In this document: piece by piece, positions 63,643 to 64,000 of the stretch
How positions within the stretch are numbered: the first letter of the stretch is position 1
Layout of the letters: each line of letters starts with the position of its first letter
Assembly: GCF_000756305.1 (NCBI RefSeq)
Contig: NZ_JRFE01000028.1
Span: 101,196-165,195, forward strand
Length of the DNA: 64,000 bases
Source: Myxosarcina sp. GI1
GTDB taxonomy: Bacteria > Cyanobacteriota > Cyanobacteriia > Cyanobacteriales > Xenococcaceae
Reading direction: 5' to 3'
Position numbers and translations under genes: made by a program
The notes under the pieces: model-generated
Told to the model about the DNA's origin: nothing
The model's database searches: none
What the model saw: only the letters and a program-made list of their open reading frames with translations

Positions 63643-64000
63643 TTAATCAGAAATAAGTTGTTGAAAACACAGTGGGTTATTTGAGTGACGTTTCAACCAC
63701 AGAGCAACGTGCGCTGGAGCGCACCGACATTGCCATAGGCAATAGCGAATCACCATAGGCGATTGAGCTAATAACTTCTGATTGATTCGGCTAGTCAAAT
63801 GCCATAAATCTCTAGCCTTAACTTTTTCAAGATGAAATCGCTCTACCAACTGTCCGATAAAAGTTTTCACTAAACGACGAGTGGGAGCAACGCGAAAAAG
63901 TTGGCTGGCGATCGCTGTCTTGATGCGCGTTCCCTTGCGTCTTGCGCCGAACAACGCATTCGCGCAAACGCCATGCCCTGGAGGGCATCGCCGTTGCGGA
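63643..64000 (-). pseudogene. Transposase C-terminal part, possibly IS982-like, with a repeat at the window edge
   Basis: The frame is open from the right edge to 63643. The clear part reads 'RRLVKTFIGQLVERFHLEKV' then KARDLWHLTSRINQKLLA, which fits the end of IS982-type transposases ('ETV.SQL...F......A...WGL..R...KLLA'). Upstream of about 63930 the frame runs through a GC-rich palindromic repeat (ATGCCCTGGAGGGCAT near 63972-63987), so the gene is probably interrupted. The piece may continue outside the window. Confidence 0.5.

Noticed and set aside
1..64000. tRNA, rRNA or riboswitch genes
   Set aside because: No cloverleaf, rRNA or known riboswitch core was recognised in the spacers that I read; a covariance-model scan would be needed to exclude them.

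Overview
The window is chromosomal DNA of a cyanobacterium. The evidence is psbN and psbH as a divergent pair, a tatA-like gene beside them, a CrtW-type carotenoid ketolase at the left edge, many HIP1 octamers (GCGATCGC) in genes and spacers, and AT-rich coding sequence. Giant hybrid kinases, RTX proteins and a vanadium haloperoxidase fit a large-genome, possibly marine or surface-attached species. I cannot name the genus.

Layout. 1-5.7 kb holds housekeeping and small-metabolism genes: ketolase fragment, mnmG, a glutathione S-transferase, a TIM-barrel hydrolase with a tautomerase, and aqpZ. 5.7-7.1 kb is decayed DNA with a DevB/DevC exporter remnant and one small membrane ORF. 7.1-8.9 kb is a vanadium-dependent haloperoxidase. 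9-18.5 kb mixes a sulfotransferase, ygfZ, an SDR-KirBac-coaD-coiled-coil operon, a large serine recombinase, psbN/psbH and tatA, with several small transposon-like repeats between genes. 18.8-22 kb is a tightly overlapping sulfotransferase-glycosyltransferase-flippase operon, probably for a sulfated polysaccharide.

22.9-43.9 kb is a signalling island. A response regulator fused to a 2OG-Fe(II) dioxygenase-like domain is divergent from a receiver-EAL c-di-GMP phosphodiesterase. Four giant hybrid histidine kinases follow (PhnD-like, Ser/Thr kinase-AAA-GAF, Cache and CHASE sensors), then a receiver-HisKA_2 kinase. The four hybrid kinases share an extra C-terminal module of about 65 residues that contains no histidine.

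44-60 kb is a surface or secreted-protein locus. An IS630-family element sits inside the signal-peptide codons of a secreted-protein gene. Two family 5 glycoside hydrolases follow (one broken by a single TAG codon), then two large DUF4114 proteins, a STAS protein, an initiating sugar transferase and a GT28-like protein. Ten DUF4114 modules lie in four genes. Six transcription units on this strand carry a recognisably common upstream sequence of roughly 75-100 bp, so they look like one regulon for an extracellular matrix or polysaccharide. Beyond this lie remnants of a DUF3854 gene and a transposase, an RTX protein with duplicated lectin-like C-terminal units, and a transposase fragment at the right edge.

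Most interesting for follow-up are the shared promoter element of the DUF4114/GH5/polysaccharide locus, the receiver-dioxygenase fusion, the IS630 insertion whose footprint can be read exactly, and a MITE family with a nested second MITE. All function calls come from reading motifs; no database search was run.
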